Shown here: positions 47,337 to 57,335 of the stretch, piece after piece | Layout of the letters: every line of letters starts with the position of its first letter | Numbering within the stretch: the stretch's first letter is position 1 | From: Crossiella cryophila | GTDB taxonomy: Bacteria > Actinomycetota > Actinomycetes > Mycobacteriales > Pseudonocardiaceae | Assembly: GCF_014204915.1 (NCBI RefSeq) | Contig: NZ_JACHMH010000001.1 | Location: 3,059,001 to 3,123,000 of the forward strand | Reading direction: 5' to 3' | DNA: 64,000 bases | Notes under the pieces: generated by a model | Databases searched by the model: none | Seen by the model: only the letters and a program-made list of their open reading frames with translations | What the model was told of the DNA's origin: nothing | Position numbers and translations under genes: made by a program

Positions 47337-49192
47337 TGAACTACCTCCATCGGCAGGCCCGGGTTGGCGGGCAGGGGGAAAACACTGGCGCCCTGGCTGG
47401 CCGGGCCGACCGCGGTGCGCAACGCGCCGAACAGCTCCCGGCCCACGCCGACCCACTCCTCGTCGGCGGGCGGGCCGTCCACGATCGCGCGGGCGGCCAG
47501 TTCGGCGTCGGGCACCAGCACCTCCAGGATCCCCGCCTCGGCGTCGAGGCGGATCATGTCGCCGTCGCGCACCCTGGCCAGCATGCCGCCGACCGCGGCC
47601 TCCGGGGTGAGCTGGATGGCTGCCGGGATCTTGCCGGAGGCGCCGGACATCCGCCCGTCGGTGACCAGCGCGACCCGGTGCCCTCGGTCCATCAGCACCC
47701 CCAGCAGCGGGGTCAGCCCGTGCAGTTCGGGCATGCCGTTGGCGCGCGGGCCCTGGTTGCGGACCACCACCACGACATCGCCGTCCACCTCGCCCGCGGC
47801 GAAGGCGGCGCTGACCGCGTGCTGGTCGGTGAACACCCGCGCAGGCGCGTGCACCACCCGGTGCTCGGGGGCCACCGCGGACACCTTGATCACCGAGGTG
47901 CCCAGGTTGCCGTGCAGCACCCGCAGCCCGCCGTCGCCGGCGAAGGGCTCGCGCACCGAGGTCAGCACCTCGGGGGCCTGGCTGCGCTTGGGCGCGTCCC
48001 GCCAGGTCAGCTCGCCGCCGGCCATGGTCGGCTCCTGCCGGTAGCGGTGCAGGCCGGGACCGGCCACGGTGCGCACGTCGGCGTGCAGCAGTCCCGCGTC
48101 CAGCAGTTCGCCGACCAGGTAGGGCACGCCACCGGCGGCGTGGAAGTGGTTGATGTCCGCGCTGCCGTTGGGGTAGATCCGGGCCAGCAGCGGCACCACC
48201 CTGGACAGGTCGCTGAAGTCGTCCCAGGTGAGCTGGATGCCAGCGGCCGCGGCGATGGCGGGCAGGTGCAGGGTGTGGTTGGTGGATCCGCCGGTGGCCA
48301 GCAGCGCGACCACGCCGTTGACCACGCTGCGCTCGTCGACCACCTCGCCGATCGGGGTGTACTCGCCGCGCCCGTGCGCCAGTTCGACCACCCGGCGGGC
48401 GGCGTGCTCGGTCAGCGCCTGGCGCAGGCCGGTGTCCGGCGGCACGAAGCTCGAACCCGGCAGGTGCAGGCCCATCACCTCGACCACCAGCTGGTTGGAG
48501 TTGGCGGTGCCGTAGAAGGTGCAGGTGCCCGGCGAGTGGTAGGAGGCCTCCTCGGCCTCCAGCAGGTCGGCGCGGGTGGCCTTGCCCTCGGCGAAGAGCT
48601 GCCGCACCCTGGCCTTCTCCTTGTTGGGCAGGCCGGAGGCCATCGGACCGGCCGGGATGAGCAGGGTCGGCAGGTGCCCGAAGGCCAGCGCGCCGATCAG
48701 CAGGCCGGGCACGATCTTGTCGCAGACGCCGAGCAGCAGCGCGCCGTCGAACATCTCGTGGGAGAGCGCGACGCCGGTGGCCATCGCGATCACCTCCCGG
48801 CTGAACAGGGACAACTCCATGCCGCCGCGCCCCTGGGTGATGCCGTCGCACATGGCGGGCACGCCGCCGGCGAACTGGGCCACCCCGCCCGCGGTGCGCA
48901 CCGCGGCCTTGATGATCTCCGGGTAGTCGGCGAAGGGCTTGTGCGCGGAGAGCATGTCGTTGTAGCTGGACACGATCGCGACGCCGGGTGCCCGGTTGGC
49001 GCGCAGCAGGGCCCGGTCCGGGCCCGTGATGCCGGCGAATCCGTGCGCCAGGTTGCTGCACCCCAGGCCACCGCGGGCCGGTCCCTCACCTGCCGCGATG
49101 GCGAGTCGGCGCAGGTAGGCCGTTCGGGAGCGCGCACTGCGGGCGGCTATCCGGTCGGTCACATCCGCGATGACGGAATGAAGCTGGCTCAT
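47333..49192 (-). CDS. edd: 6-phosphogluconate dehydratase
   Basis: The 619-residue IlvD/Edd-family enzyme dehydrates 6-phosphogluconate to KDPG, using a [4Fe-4S] cluster. Conserved blocks include [16 protein letters not shown], the cluster-type CDKIVPG and [13 protein letters not shown]. Together with eda it supplies a complete Entner-Doudoroff branch if zwf/pgl exist elsewhere. GAGGAG lies 9 bp before the ATG. I see no dedicated regulator next to it. Confidence 0.95.
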   Translation of the reverse strand: MSQLHSVIADVTDRIAARSARSRTAYLRRLAIAAGEGPARGGLGCSNLAHGFAGITGPDRALLRANRAPGVAIVSSYNDMLSAHKPFADYPEIIKAAVRTAGGVAQFAGGVPAMCDGITQGRGGMELSLFSREVIAMATGVALSHEMFDGALLLGVCDKIVPGLLIGALAFGHLPTLLIPAGPMASGLPNKEKARVRQLFAEGKATRADLLEAEEASYHSPGTCTFYGTANSNQLVVEVMGLHLPGSSFVPPDTGLRQALTEHAARRVVELAHGRGEYTPIGEVVDERSVVNGVVALLATGGSTNHTLHLPAIAAAAGIQLTWDDFSDLSRVVPLLARIYPNGSADINHFHAAGGVPYLVGELLDAGLLHADVRTVAGPGLHRYRQEPTMAGGELTWRDAPKRSQAPEVLTSVREPFAGDGGLRVLHGNLGTSVIKVSAVAPEHRVVHAPARVFTDQHAVSAAFAAGEVDGDVVVVVRNQGPRANGMPELHGLTPLLGVLMDRGHRVALVTDGRMSGASGKIPAAIQLTPEAAVGGMLARVRDGDMIRLDAEAGILEVLVPDAELAARAIVDGPPADEEWVGVGRELFGALRTAVGPASQGASVFPLPANPGLPMEVVQ

Positions 49193-49452
49193 GCCTTGGC
49201 TCCTCGTCGGTCCTGGGCCACCTGGGTGACCTCGCGGAGACGACTTTGGCGCCGCGTAGCTGGCAGTCAGTACGGCTCACACGTTAGGCGTAACTCCCCG
49301 GTAACAGCAAAACCGATACAGAAGCGTGAAGCAGCCGAGTTTCGCCCGGATGAGACCACTGGATGAAACCTGGCGTGTGGGCCTTGTCACAAGGTCCAGT
49401 TTGCGGGCAGAGTCTGCGGCACCACCACGACGCGTCGAGGGAGGTGTTCGGT

Positions 49453-49731
49453 ATGCCGGACACGGAACTGGCCGCTCTGCAGCGAGCGATCGGCGATCTC
49501 CGCCAGAGTCTGACCCAGCTGCGGCTGCGCTATGGCGACACCACCGCGGTACGGCGGATCGCCAACGATGTCGACCGGCTCGACATCGATGCCGCCGAAC
49601 TGTCCGCCCTGCCGGTCCCGCGCACCGCGGGCCAACGGGAGATGGTCGTCGTCTCCGACACCCCGTACGACCCCGACCTGTGGCGCGGGGCCGATGACGA
49701 GGGCGTAGGCGGCTACCGGGCCCAGGCATAG
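49453..49731 (+). CDS. Small conserved hypothetical protein upstream of sdh
   Basis: The 92-residue protein has a helical N-terminal half (ALQRAIGDLRQSLTQLRLRYGD) and a tail VVVSDTPYDPDLWRGADDEGVGG. The tail pattern, TPYDxxLWxxADDEGxGG, recurs in Pseudonocardiaceae proteins as far as I recall; no function is known. GGGAGGTG stands 5-12 bp before the ATG at 49453. It may be the first gene of the sdh unit, 81 bp before sdhC. Confidence 0.7.
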   Translation: MPDTELAALQRAIGDLRQSLTQLRLRYGDTTAVRRIANDVDRLDIDAAELSALPVPRTAGQREMVVVSDTPYDPDLWRGADDEGVGGYRAQA

Positions 49732-49812
49732 GCAGGGCAACCCCGTTTCGGTCGAGACGGAGCACCACCCGCTGACTCGCAACGACGCGGACACCAGCGA
49801 ACAAGGGACACC

Positions 49813-50613
49813 ATGACGGTTTCCGACAACGCCGCCGGTCGGGCGCGCATCGACGCACGCACGTTGCGCACCGACCGGTGGTGGCTTTCTCCCCTGCTGA
49901 CCTTCGCCGGACTGGCCACGTTCATCGTCTACGGGCTCGTCCGCACGTTCATGAACAGCGCGTACTGGGTGCCCCAGTACCAGTACCTGGCGCCGTTCTA
50001 CTCGCCGTGCCTCTCCGAAGCCTGTGTCGAGGGCTCCGCGCACTTCGGCCGCTGGTTCCCCGATCTCGGGTTCCTGATCACGCCGCCGCTGTTCGTGCTG
50101 CCGTTCGTGCTCGGCTTCCGGCTGACCTGCTACTACTACCGCAAGGCCTACTACCGGGCGTTCTGGTTCTCGCCCCCGGCCTGCGCGGTCGCCGAGCCGC
50201 ACGCGAAGTACACCGGCGAGACCCGGTTCCCGCTGATCGTGCAGAACATCCACCGCTACTTCTTCTACGCGGCCATCCCGATCGCGGGCATCCTCACCTG
50301 GGACGCGCTGATCGCCTTCACCGGCAAGGACGGCGGCTTCGGTATCGGCCTGGGCAGCCTGATCCTGCTCACCAACGTGGTGCTGATCTGGTGCTACACG
50401 ATCTCCTGCCACTCCTGCCGGCACATCATCGGCGGGCGGCTCACCCACTTCTCCAAGCACCCGGTGCGGTACTGGCTGTGGGGCAAGGTGTCCAAGCTCA
50501 ACGGCAGGCATATGCAGCTCGCCTGGGCCTCTCTGGCCTCGGTGGGGCTGGCTGACCTGTACGTGTCGCTGGTCGCGAGCGGTGTGCTCACCGACCTGCG
50601 CCTCTTCAACTGA
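49813..50613 (+). CDS. sdhC: Succinate dehydrogenase membrane subunit (Sdh1 type)
   Basis: The 266-residue membrane protein has five hydrophobic segments and two conserved histidine-bearing parts (NIHRYFFY, SCHSCRH) that may bind haem or stabilise quinone. It matches the single large anchor of mycobacterial Sdh1, in place of separate SdhC and SdhD. It anchors SdhA-SdhB and passes electrons to menaquinone. The gene precedes sdhA by 21 bp. Confidence 0.85.
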   Translation: MTVSDNAAGRARIDARTLRTDRWWLSPLLTFAGLATFIVYGLVRTFMNSAYWVPQYQYLAPFYSPCLSEACVEGSAHFGRWFPDLGFLITPPLFVLPFVLGFRLTCYYYRKAYYRAFWFSPPACAVAEPHAKYTGETRFPLIVQNIHRYFFYAAIPIAGILTWDALIAFTGKDGGFGIGLGSLILLTNVVLIWCYTISCHSCRHIIGGRLTHFSKHPVRYWLWGKVSKLNGRHMQLAWASLASVGLADLYVSLVASGVLTDLRLFN

Positions 50614-50634
50614 CATTAGGGAATCTGACACAGC

Positions 50635-52548
50635 ATGAGCGAAGTCGAACGGCACAGCTACGACGTCGTGGTGATCGGTGCCGGCGGCGCTGGCCTGCGC
50701 GCGGCGATCGAGGCCAGGGAACACGGCATGCGGGTGGCGATCGTGTGCAAGTCCCTGTTCGGCAAGGCGCACACGGTGATGGCCGAGGGCGGCATCGCCG
50801 CGGCCATGGGCAACGTCAACTCCGGGGACAACTGGAAGGTGCACTTCCGGGACACCATGCGCGGCGGCAAGTTCCTGAACAACTGGCGGATGGCCGAGCT
50901 GCACGCCCAGGAGGCGCCGCAGCGGGTGTGGGAGCTGGAGACCTACGGGGCGCTGTTCGACCGGACCAAGGACGGCCGGATCAGCCAGCGCAACTTCGGC
51001 GGGCACGAGTACCCGCGGCTGGCCCACGTCGGCGACCGCACCGGACTGGAACTGATCCGCACCCTGCAACAGAAGATCGTGTCCCTGCAGCAGGAGGACT
51101 TCGCCGAGTCCGGTGACTACGAGGCCCGGCTGAAGGTCTTCGCCGAGTGCACGGTCACCGAACTGCTCAAGGACGGCGACAAGGTCTCCGGCGCGTTCGG
51201 CTACTGGCGTGAGTCCGGCCGGTTCGTGCTCTTCGAGACGCCCGCGGTGGTGCTGGCCACCGGCGGCATCGGCAAGTCCTTCAAGGTGACCTCCAACTCC
51301 TGGGAGTACACCGGGGACGGGCACGCGCTGGCCATGCGCGCGGGCGCGGCGCTGATCAACATGGAGTTCGTGCAGTTCCACCCGACCGGCATGGTCTGGC
51401 CGCCGAGTGTGAAGGGCATCCTGGTCACCGAGTCGGTGCGCGGGGACGGCGGGGTGCTGCGCAACTCCGAGGGCAAGCGGTTCATGTTCGACTACGTGCC
51501 AGAGGTCTTCAAGGACAAGTACGCCAAGACCGAGGCCGAGGGCGACCGCTGGTACACCGACCCGGACAACAACCTGCGCCCACCGGAGCTGCTGCCAAGG
51601 GACGAGGTGGCCAGGGCGATCAACTCCGAGGTCAAGGCCGGTAGGGGATCGCCGCACGGCGGGGTGTTCCTGGACGTCTCCAGCCGGCTGCCCGCCGAGG
51701 AGATCATCCGGCGGCTGCCCTCGATGCACCACCAGTTCAAGGAACTGGCCGATGTGGACATCACCGCGGAGCCGATGGAGGTCGGCCCGACCTGTCACTA
51801 CGTGATGGGCGGGGTGCAGGTGGACCCGGACAGCGGCCAGTCCAGGGTGCCGGGCCTGTTCGCCGCCGGCGAGGTATCCGGCGGCATGCACGGCTCGAAC
51901 CGCCTTGGCGGCAACTCGCTGTCGGACCTGCTGGTCTTCGGCAAGCGCGCCGGGGCCGGGGCGGCGTCCTATGTGGAGGGTCTGGGGGCAGCGCGGCCCG
52001 CCGTGCTCCAGTCCGATGTGGACAGTGCGGCGGAGGCGGCGCTGACGCCGTTCACCGCGGCCGCGGTCGACGGCCCGGTGGAGAACCCGTACACGCTGCA
52101 CACCGAACTCCAGCAGGTGATGAACGACCTGGTCGGCATCATCCGCAAGGGCGAGGAGATGGAGCTGGCGCTGAAGAAGCTCGACGACCTGCGGCGCCGC
52201 GCGGCGCACGCCGGGGTCGAGGGCCACCGGCAGTTCAACCCCGGCTGGCACCTGGCGCTGGACCTGGCCAACATGCTGCTGGTCAGCGAATGCGTGGCCA
52301 GGGCGGCGCTGGAACGCACCGAGAGCCGTGGCGGGCACACCAGGGACGACTTCCCGGTGATGGACTCCGACTGGCGGCACACCACCCTGGTGTGCACGGT
52401 GGACGGCCCCGGCGTGGCAGTGGCCAGGGAGACGCCGTCGGACATGCGGGATGACCTGCTGGCGCTCTTCGAGATCGGCGAGCTGCGCAAGTACTACACC
52501 GAGGCCGAGCTGACCGGGCATCCGGGCGGCCAGGAAGAGCGGGGCTGA
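50635..52548 (+). CDS. sdhA: Succinate dehydrogenase flavoprotein subunit
   Basis: The 637-residue FAD subunit oxidises succinate to fumarate. The Rossmann motif is GAGGAG (15-20) and the covalent-FAD histidine is His46 in KAHTVMAEGG. The substrate loop and arginine (HPTGM, GMHGSNRLGGNSLSD) are intact. The sdhB ATG starts 1 bp after its stop. No frameshift or missing motif is seen. Confidence 0.95.
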   Translation: MSEVERHSYDVVVIGAGGAGLRAAIEAREHGMRVAIVCKSLFGKAHTVMAEGGIAAAMGNVNSGDNWKVHFRDTMRGGKFLNNWRMAELHAQEAPQRVWELETYGALFDRTKDGRISQRNFGGHEYPRLAHVGDRTGLELIRTLQQKIVSLQQEDFAESGDYEARLKVFAECTVTELLKDGDKVSGAFGYWRESGRFVLFETPAVVLATGGIGKSFKVTSNSWEYTGDGHALAMRAGAALINMEFVQFHPTGMVWPPSVKGILVTESVRGDGGVLRNSEGKRFMFDYVPEVFKDKYAKTEAEGDRWYTDPDNNLRPPELLPRDEVARAINSEVKAGRGSPHGGVFLDVSSRLPAEEIIRRLPSMHHQFKELADVDITAEPMEVGPTCHYVMGGVQVDPDSGQSRVPGLFAAGEVSGGMHGSNRLGGNSLSDLLVFGKRAGAGAASYVEGLGAARPAVLQSDVDSAAEAALTPFTAAAVDGPVENPYTLHTELQQVMNDLVGIIRKGEEMELALKKLDDLRRRAAHAGVEGHRQFNPGWHLALDLANMLLVSECVARAALERTESRGGHTRDDFPVMDSDWRHTTLVCTVDGPGVAVARETPSDMRDDLLALFEIGELRKYYTEAELTGHPGGQEERG

Positions 52549-52549
52549 G

Positions 52550-53293
52550 ATGAGCTACCAGGCGCACTTCCGGGTCTGGCGTGGAGACAGCGCGGGCGGC
52601 GGTCTCACCGATTTCACCGTGGAGGTCAACGAGGGCGAGGTGGTGCTCGACATCATCCACCGCCTGCAGGCCACCCAGGCCCCCGACCTCGCGGTCCGCT
52701 GGAACTGCAAGGCCGGCAAGTGCGGTTCCTGCTCCGCGGAGATCAACGGCAAACCGCGGCTGCTGTGCATGACCCGGATGTCCACCTTCACCGAGGCCGA
52801 GACGGTCACGGTGACCCCGATGCGCACCTTCCCGGTGGTGCGGGACCTGGTGTGCGACGTGTCGTTCAACTACACCAAGGCCCGCGAGGTGCCCGCGTTC
52901 AAGCCGCCGGAGGGCGTGGCCGCCGGCGACTACCGGATGCAGCAGGTGGACGTGGAGCGCTCGCAGGAGTTCCGCAAGTGCATCGAGTGCTTCCTGTGCC
53001 AGAACACCTGCCACGTGGTGCGTGACCACGAGGAGAACAAGGAGTCCTTCTCCGGGCCGCGGTTCCTGATGCGCATCGCCGAACTGGAGATGCACCCGCT
53101 GGACGCGGCCGACCGGCACCAGGACGCGCAGAGCAAGCACGGGCTCGGGCTGTGCAACATCACCAAGTGCTGCACCGAGGTCTGCCCCGAGCACATCAAG
53201 ATCACCGACAACGCGCTGATCCCGCTGAAGGAGCGGGTGGCCGACCGGCGCTACGACCCGCTGCTCAAGCTGTTCCGCAAGCGCAAGGACTGA
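52550..53293 (+). CDS. sdhB: Succinate dehydrogenase iron-sulfur subunit
   Basis: The 247-residue subunit carries three Fe-S clusters. A [2Fe-2S] ferredoxin part has NCKAGKCGSC and a later LLC. Two clusters use CIECFLCQNTC and CNITKCCTEVCP. It links SdhA to the membrane anchor. The 14-bp terminator hairpin follows 8 bp after its stop. It completes a three-gene unit. Confidence 0.95.
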   Translation: MSYQAHFRVWRGDSAGGGLTDFTVEVNEGEVVLDIIHRLQATQAPDLAVRWNCKAGKCGSCSAEINGKPRLLCMTRMSTFTEAETVTVTPMRTFPVVRDLVCDVSFNYTKAREVPAFKPPEGVAAGDYRMQQVDVERSQEFRKCIECFLCQNTCHVVRDHEENKESFSGPRFLMRIAELEMHPLDAADRHQDAQSKHGLGLCNITKCCTEVCPEHIKITDNALIPLKERVADRRYDPLLKLFRKRKD

Positions 53294-53300
53294 CCATGGG

Positions 53301-53338
53301 CGGAGGAACTCACGCGCGTAGGGCCGTGAGTTCCTCCG
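53301..53338. terminator. Strong bidirectional terminator after sdhB
   Basis: A perfect 14-bp stem (53301-53314 and 53325-53338, CGGAGGAACTCACG and its complement) with a 10-nt loop lies between sdhB and a convergent gene. It is the best hairpin of this type in the window. Confidence 0.85.
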
Positions 53339-53345
53339 TTCGCCA

Positions 53346-53744
53346 CTAACGTTTGCGGGCCTGGGTGTGCGGCCCGATGACGGTGATGGTGCCCTTGCCG
53401 GGCGGTGTCGCCTCGGTGGCGGCCAGCTTGGTCAGCTCGGCCAGGCTGATCCGGACCCCGGTCAGGCTCAGCGCGAGGCTGGCGTGCAGGGCGTCGCGGA
53501 GGTTGTCGTCGGTGATGGACTCGATGGCGGTCAGACCCTCGCGGAAGCAGGCCTGCCGTTGGCGGTCGGCGCGGCGCAGGAAGACCAGGCCGAGCGCGAC
53601 CGCGCCCAGACCGGCCAGGGCGGTGGCGCCCGCGCCGATCAGGCGGGCCGGGTCGCCGAGGTAGAGCGCCAGGGCGACCGCGATGGTGGCGAAGCCGATG
53701 AGCAGGCTGACCTGGCCCAGCGGGGTGTACCGGTCGGGACGCAT
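53346..53744 (-). CDS. Hypothetical two-pass membrane protein
   Basis: The 132-residue protein has two hydrophobic segments (about 9-28 and 33-55) and a cytosolic tail with a coiled-coil-like helix (LRDALHASLALSLTGVRISL). No named family. ATG at 53744 is preferred over an upstream start because the upstream part lacks a site. It converges on sdhB over a shared terminator. Function is unknown. Confidence 0.65.
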   Translation of the reverse strand: MRPDRYTPLGQVSLLIGFATIAVALALYLGDPARLIGAGATALAGLGAVALGLVFLRRADRQRQACFREGLTAIESITDDNLRDALHASLALSLTGVRISLAELTKLAATEATPPGKGTITVIGPHTQARKR

Positions 53745-53820
53745 GTCTCCAGGGTCGCCCCTGGTGAGCCCGTTGTTAACCCGGATCACCGCTGGTGATG
53801 AGTTCGAGAGCCGACCGTGA

Positions 53821-54669
53821 CTACTTCACGCTCGGCGGCGTGGGCGCGGGGGCGCCGAAGCTCTCCTGGTACAGCTTCGCCCAGGACCCGTCGCCGATCG
53901 CCTTGCCCAGGATCTCGACCAGTTTGGCGCGCAGCGCGCGGTCGCGGGCCGGGATGCCGATGAAGTAGCCCTCGGTGCTCAGCGACCTGCCGAGCACGGT
54001 GAAGGCGCCGTTCTCCGCGGCGGCGTAGCCACGCAGCACCAGATCGTCGCCGGAGAAGGCGGCCACCGCACCCGAGCGCAGCGCGGACACGCAGGCATCG
54101 CCGTTGCGCTCCTCGACCAGGTTCGTGCTGACCGTGCGGGCCTTCTCCGCCGCGCCGGAGTCGGCCACCACGCACACCGGCTGACCAGGCGCGACCGCGG
54201 TGGTGCCCTTGCGGGTCAACAGGTCCTGGTGCACCGGCAGGTACGGGCCGACCAGCCCGATCTGCGGCTGCTTGCTGGTCTTGATGCCACCGAAGGCCAG
54301 GTCCACATCGCCACTCTCCAAAGTGGACAGCCGGGTGGCCGCGGTGGTGCTGCGGAAGCGCACCGAGTCCTTGGGCAGCCCGAACCCGGTGGCGATCAGA
54401 TCGGCCAGCCGGATGTCGAACCCGCTGTGCTTGCCGCCGTCCTGGTGGTACCGGCTCACCCCGGGCAGGTTGTCCGCCACCCCGACCACCATCCGCCCGC
54501 GGGCCTTGATCTTGTCGATGGTGGGGGAGCCGCTGGCCTGCTCGGAGGTCGGTGGCAGCGAGACGGTGGTGCCGGTGCCGCCGGGGGTGCTGGTCGGGGC
54601 GGGGTCCGCGCCGGCGCAGGCGGTCAGGACGAGGAGACCGGTCAGGGCCACGAGGGCGATCCGCTGCAC
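53821..54669 (-). CDS. Amino-acid ABC substrate-binding lipoprotein
   Basis: The 282-residue protein has a lipobox LTAC (Cys18) and a type-2 periplasmic-binding fold (SBP_bac_3: GVADNLPGVSRYHQDGGKHSG, FDIRLADLIA, DVDLAFGG). It resembles GluB-type glutamate receptors. It lies downstream of gluD, separated from it by a hairpin, so it may be a second receptor for the Glu transporter or for a related amino acid. Confidence 0.83.
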   Translation of the reverse strand: MQRIALVALTGLLVLTACAGADPAPTSTPGGTGTTVSLPPTSEQASGSPTIDKIKARGRMVVGVADNLPGVSRYHQDGGKHSGFDIRLADLIATGFGLPKDSVRFRSTTAATRLSTLESGDVDLAFGGIKTSKQPQIGLVGPYLPVHQDLLTRKGTTAVAPGQPVCVVADSGAAEKARTVSTNLVEERNGDACVSALRSGAVAAFSGDDLVLRGYAAAENGAFTVLGRSLSTEGYFIGIPARDRALRAKLVEILGKAIGDGSWAKLYQESFGAPAPTPPSVK

Positions 54670-54685
54670 CGGCCCAGCCTAACGG

Positions 54686-54720
54686 CGACGGCCCGCCCCC
54701 GGGATGGGGACGGGCCGTCG
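54686..54720 (-). terminator. Hairpin after gluD
   Basis: A 10-bp stem CGACGGCCCG (54686-54695) / CGGGCCGTCG (54711-54720) is extended by CCCC/GGGG in its loop. It sits between gluD and the second binding-protein gene and should lower or stop read-through. Confidence 0.6.
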
Positions 54721-54739
54721 GTCGAGCTTCGCGGCGGAC

Positions 54740-55663
54740 TTAACCGCCTGCGCCGCCCTCGCCGGTGCGCAGGCCGGTGGCCGCCATCGGGTCGGCGCCG
54801 GGCCGCTCCAGGTGGTCGGCCTTGACCCCGCGCGGCGGGCGGCTGCGCCGCGACATCCGCTTCTCCAGCACCAGGGCCAGCCAGCTGAGCAGGCTGTTGA
54901 TGGCGATGTAGATCAGCGCGATCACCAGCAGGGTCTGGATCAGGTTGTTGTTGTACTCGTTCGGCATGATCCGGAACTGGCGCATCAGGTCGGAGAAGCT
55001 GAGCACCGCACCGCCGAGCGCGGTGTCCTTCACGATCACCGCGACCTGGCTGACGATCGCGGGCAGCATCAGCGTGACCGCCTGCGGCAGCAGGATCATC
55101 CGCATGGTCTGGTTCTTGCGCAGGCCCAGCGCCATGGACGCCTCGGTCTGGCCCTTGGGCAGGGACAGGATGCCCGCGCGCACCACCTCGGCCAGCACCG
55201 AGGCGTTGTACAGCACCAGGCCGGTGACCACGGCGAACAGCGGCCGGTCCTCCCGGCCGACGTCGGTGAAGGCCGCGTAGAACTCATTGGCGAAGACCAT
55301 CAGCAGCAGCACCGGGATGGACCGGAAGAACTCCACCACGGTGGCCGCGGGCACCCGGACCCACACGTGGTCGGACATCCGCAGGATGCCGAAGAGCGCG
55401 CCGATGGGCAGCGCGATCAGGATCGCCAGCGCCGCGGCCTTGAGCGTGTTGAGCAGACCGGGCAGCAGGAACGTGGTCCACACCGTGCTCTCGGTGAAGA
55501 ACGGGGTCCACAGTTCCGGCCGCAGCTGGTCCTTGACGCCGAGCTGGACGACGATCCAGTACAGCGCCGCGACCATGGCCACGGCGAAGATGATCGTGTA
55601 GACGACGTTGCGGGCCTTGGCCTTGGGGCCGGGCGCGTCGTAGAGAACCGAGGGCGCGCTCAT
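54740..55663 (-). CDS. gluD: Glutamate ABC transporter permease GluD
   Basis: The 307-residue HisM-type permease has about six membrane segments and the EAA loop (EASMALGLRKNQTM, then LLPQAV). It pairs with GluC to form the channel for glutamate uptake. It overlaps gluC by 4 bp (55660-55663). A hydrophilic C-terminal tail (RPPRGVKADH...) is longer than in the minimal family. Confidence 0.88.
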   Translation of the reverse strand: MSAPSVLYDAPGPKAKARNVVYTIIFAVAMVAALYWIVVQLGVKDQLRPELWTPFFTESTVWTTFLLPGLLNTLKAAALAILIALPIGALFGILRMSDHVWVRVPAATVVEFFRSIPVLLLMVFANEFYAAFTDVGREDRPLFAVVTGLVLYNASVLAEVVRAGILSLPKGQTEASMALGLRKNQTMRMILLPQAVTLMLPAIVSQVAVIVKDTALGGAVLSFSDLMRQFRIMPNEYNNNLIQTLLVIALIYIAINSLLSWLALVLEKRMSRRSRPPRGVKADHLERPGADPMAATGLRTGEGGAGG

Positions 55664-56346
55664 CGCTTCACCGCCACCTTCTTGCTGACCCAGCCGAGCA
55701 CCAGTCCGGTCGGCAGGGTGAGCAGCACGAAGCCCAGTGCGAAGATCGCGAAGACCAGAATGATCTTGTCACTTTCCTTCTCGATCATGTCCGACATCAG
55801 CAGCCCGGCCTCGGCCACGCCGATCGCACTGGCCACCGTGGTGTTCTTGGTGAGCGCGATCAGCACGCTGGCCAGCGGGGCGACCACGGCGCGGAAGGCC
55901 TGCGGCAGCACCACGATGCTCAGCGTCTGGCCGAAGCCCAGGCCCAGCGCGCGGGAGGCCTCGGCCTGCCCGACCGGCACCGTGTTGATGCCCGCCCTGA
56001 TCGACTCGCAGACGAAGGTCGAGGTGTAGATGACGAAGCCGAGCACCGCGAGCCGGAAGTTGTTGGTGTCGGTGAAGGTCAGGTCGCCGGGCAGCTCACG
56101 GGCCAGCTTCAGGCCGAGCACGCTGTAGAGGGCCAGCGACATCGACACGATGATCAGCGTCAGCGGCGTGTTCCGGATGATGTTCACATAGGCCGTGCCG
56201 AACGCCCGCATGATCGGGACCGGACTGACCCGCATGCCCGCGAGCACGGTGCCCCACACGAGGGAGCCGATGGCTGAGTACACGGTGAGCTGCACGGTGA
56301 GCCAGAAGGCACCGAGCACGTCGTACTCGCTCAGGAAGTCCAGCAT
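55660..56346 (-). CDS. gluC: Glutamate ABC transporter permease GluC
   Basis: The 228-residue permease has five to six membrane segments and the EAA motif (EASRALGLGFGQTL, then VLPQAFRA). It forms the transmembrane pore with GluD. GAGGAG precedes the ATG. The 100-bp gap to gluB holds a hairpin that may give more receptor than permease. Confidence 0.88.
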   Translation of the reverse strand: MLDFLSEYDVLGAFWLTVQLTVYSAIGSLVWGTVLAGMRVSPVPIMRAFGTAYVNIIRNTPLTLIIVSMSLALYSVLGLKLARELPGDLTFTDTNNFRLAVLGFVIYTSTFVCESIRAGINTVPVGQAEASRALGLGFGQTLSIVVLPQAFRAVVAPLASVLIALTKNTTVASAIGVAEAGLLMSDMIEKESDKIILVFAIFALGFVLLTLPTGLVLGWVSKKVAVKR

Positions 56347-56387
56347 GGTCTCCTCGACCTATGACTTGGGTAGACGGAGGTAAACGA

Positions 56388-56421
56388 AGTGCCGGGCACG
56401 GTGGTCGCCGCACCCGGCACT
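56388..56421 (-). terminator. Stem-loop between gluB and gluC
   Basis: AGTGCCGGG (56388-56396) and CCCGGCACT (56413-56421) form a 9-bp perfect stem with a 16-nt loop. Such hairpins after binding-protein genes usually attenuate downstream permease expression or protect the upstream mRNA. Confidence 0.55.
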
Positions 56422-56446
56422 CCGGGCTCAACTGGAGGTGATCAGC

Positions 56447-57259
56447 TCACTTCTCGGTGAGGGCCGGCGGCTCGCCCGCCTTGAAGATGGCGCCGAGGTT
56501 CTTCTCGATGGCCTTCTTCCACTCACCGGAGGAGTAGAACTTCTCCACCGCCTTGGCGATGTCGGCCTTGCGGGGGTCGCCCTTCTTCAGGCCGATGCCG
56601 TAGTTCTCCGTGGTGAAGGTCTTGCCGACCAGCTTGTACTTGCCAGGCTGGTTCGCGGCCAGACCGGCCAGGATGGTGGCATCGGTGGTCAGCACGTCGA
56701 TGGTGCCGGTGTCCAGGCCGTTGAGGCACTGGGAGTAACCGTCGACCTGCTGCAGCTGCGCCTGGTTGGCGAACTTGGTCTTCACCGTGTCGGCGGAGGT
56801 CGAGCCCTTCACCGAGCAGAGCTTCTTGCCGTTGACCGACTCCGGGCCGACGATGTCGGTGTTGTCCGCCTTGACCAGCAGGTCCTGGCCGGTGACCAGG
56901 TACGGCCCGACGAAGTCGACCTCGGTCTTGCGCTTGTCGGTGATGGAGTAGGTGGCGGCGATCAGGTCGACGTCACCCTTCTTCAGCAGGCTCTCCCGGT
57001 CGGCCGACTTGGCCTCGACCCAGTTGATGTTCTTGGCGTCGACGCCAAGCTCCTTGGCGACGAAGGTCGCCACGTCCACGTCGAAGCCGGAGTAGCCGGT
57101 GCCGGTCTTCTGACCAAGGCCGGGCTGGTCGAACTTGATGCCGATCGTGAGCTTCTTCTCGCCGCCACTGCCGGCGTTCCCGCCACCACCGCAAGCGCCG
57201 AGGAGGGCGACCGCGGCGGCAACGGCCACACCCGCCTGGAGGACTCGGGTAACGCGCAT
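56447..57259 (-). CDS. gluB: Glutamate-binding lipoprotein GluB
   Basis: The 270-residue protein has a lipobox LGAC (Cys23) and the SBP_bac_3 fold (GIKFDQPGLGQKTGTGYSGF, FDVDVATFVAKELGV, DVDLIAATYSITDKR). It captures glutamate outside the cell for GluCD. ATG at 57259 is chosen because AAAGGGA lies 7 bp before it and the lipobox is then at Cys23. It follows gluA by 76 bp. Confidence 0.9.
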   Translation of the reverse strand: MRVTRVLQAGVAVAAAVALLGACGGGGNAGSGGEKKLTIGIKFDQPGLGQKTGTGYSGFDVDVATFVAKELGVDAKNINWVEAKSADRESLLKKGDVDLIAATYSITDKRKTEVDFVGPYLVTGQDLLVKADNTDIVGPESVNGKKLCSVKGSTSADTVKTKFANQAQLQQVDGYSQCLNGLDTGTIDVLTTDATILAGLAANQPGKYKLVGKTFTTENYGIGLKKGDPRKADIAKAVEKFYSSGEWKKAIEKNLGAIFKAGEPPALTEK

Positions 57260-57335
57260 CTGCTGTCCCTTTCGGATCATCTCAACTACGAGGCGGCTGC
57301 CTCGCCCGTTCATCTCGCTGGGGTGCCGAAGCGTT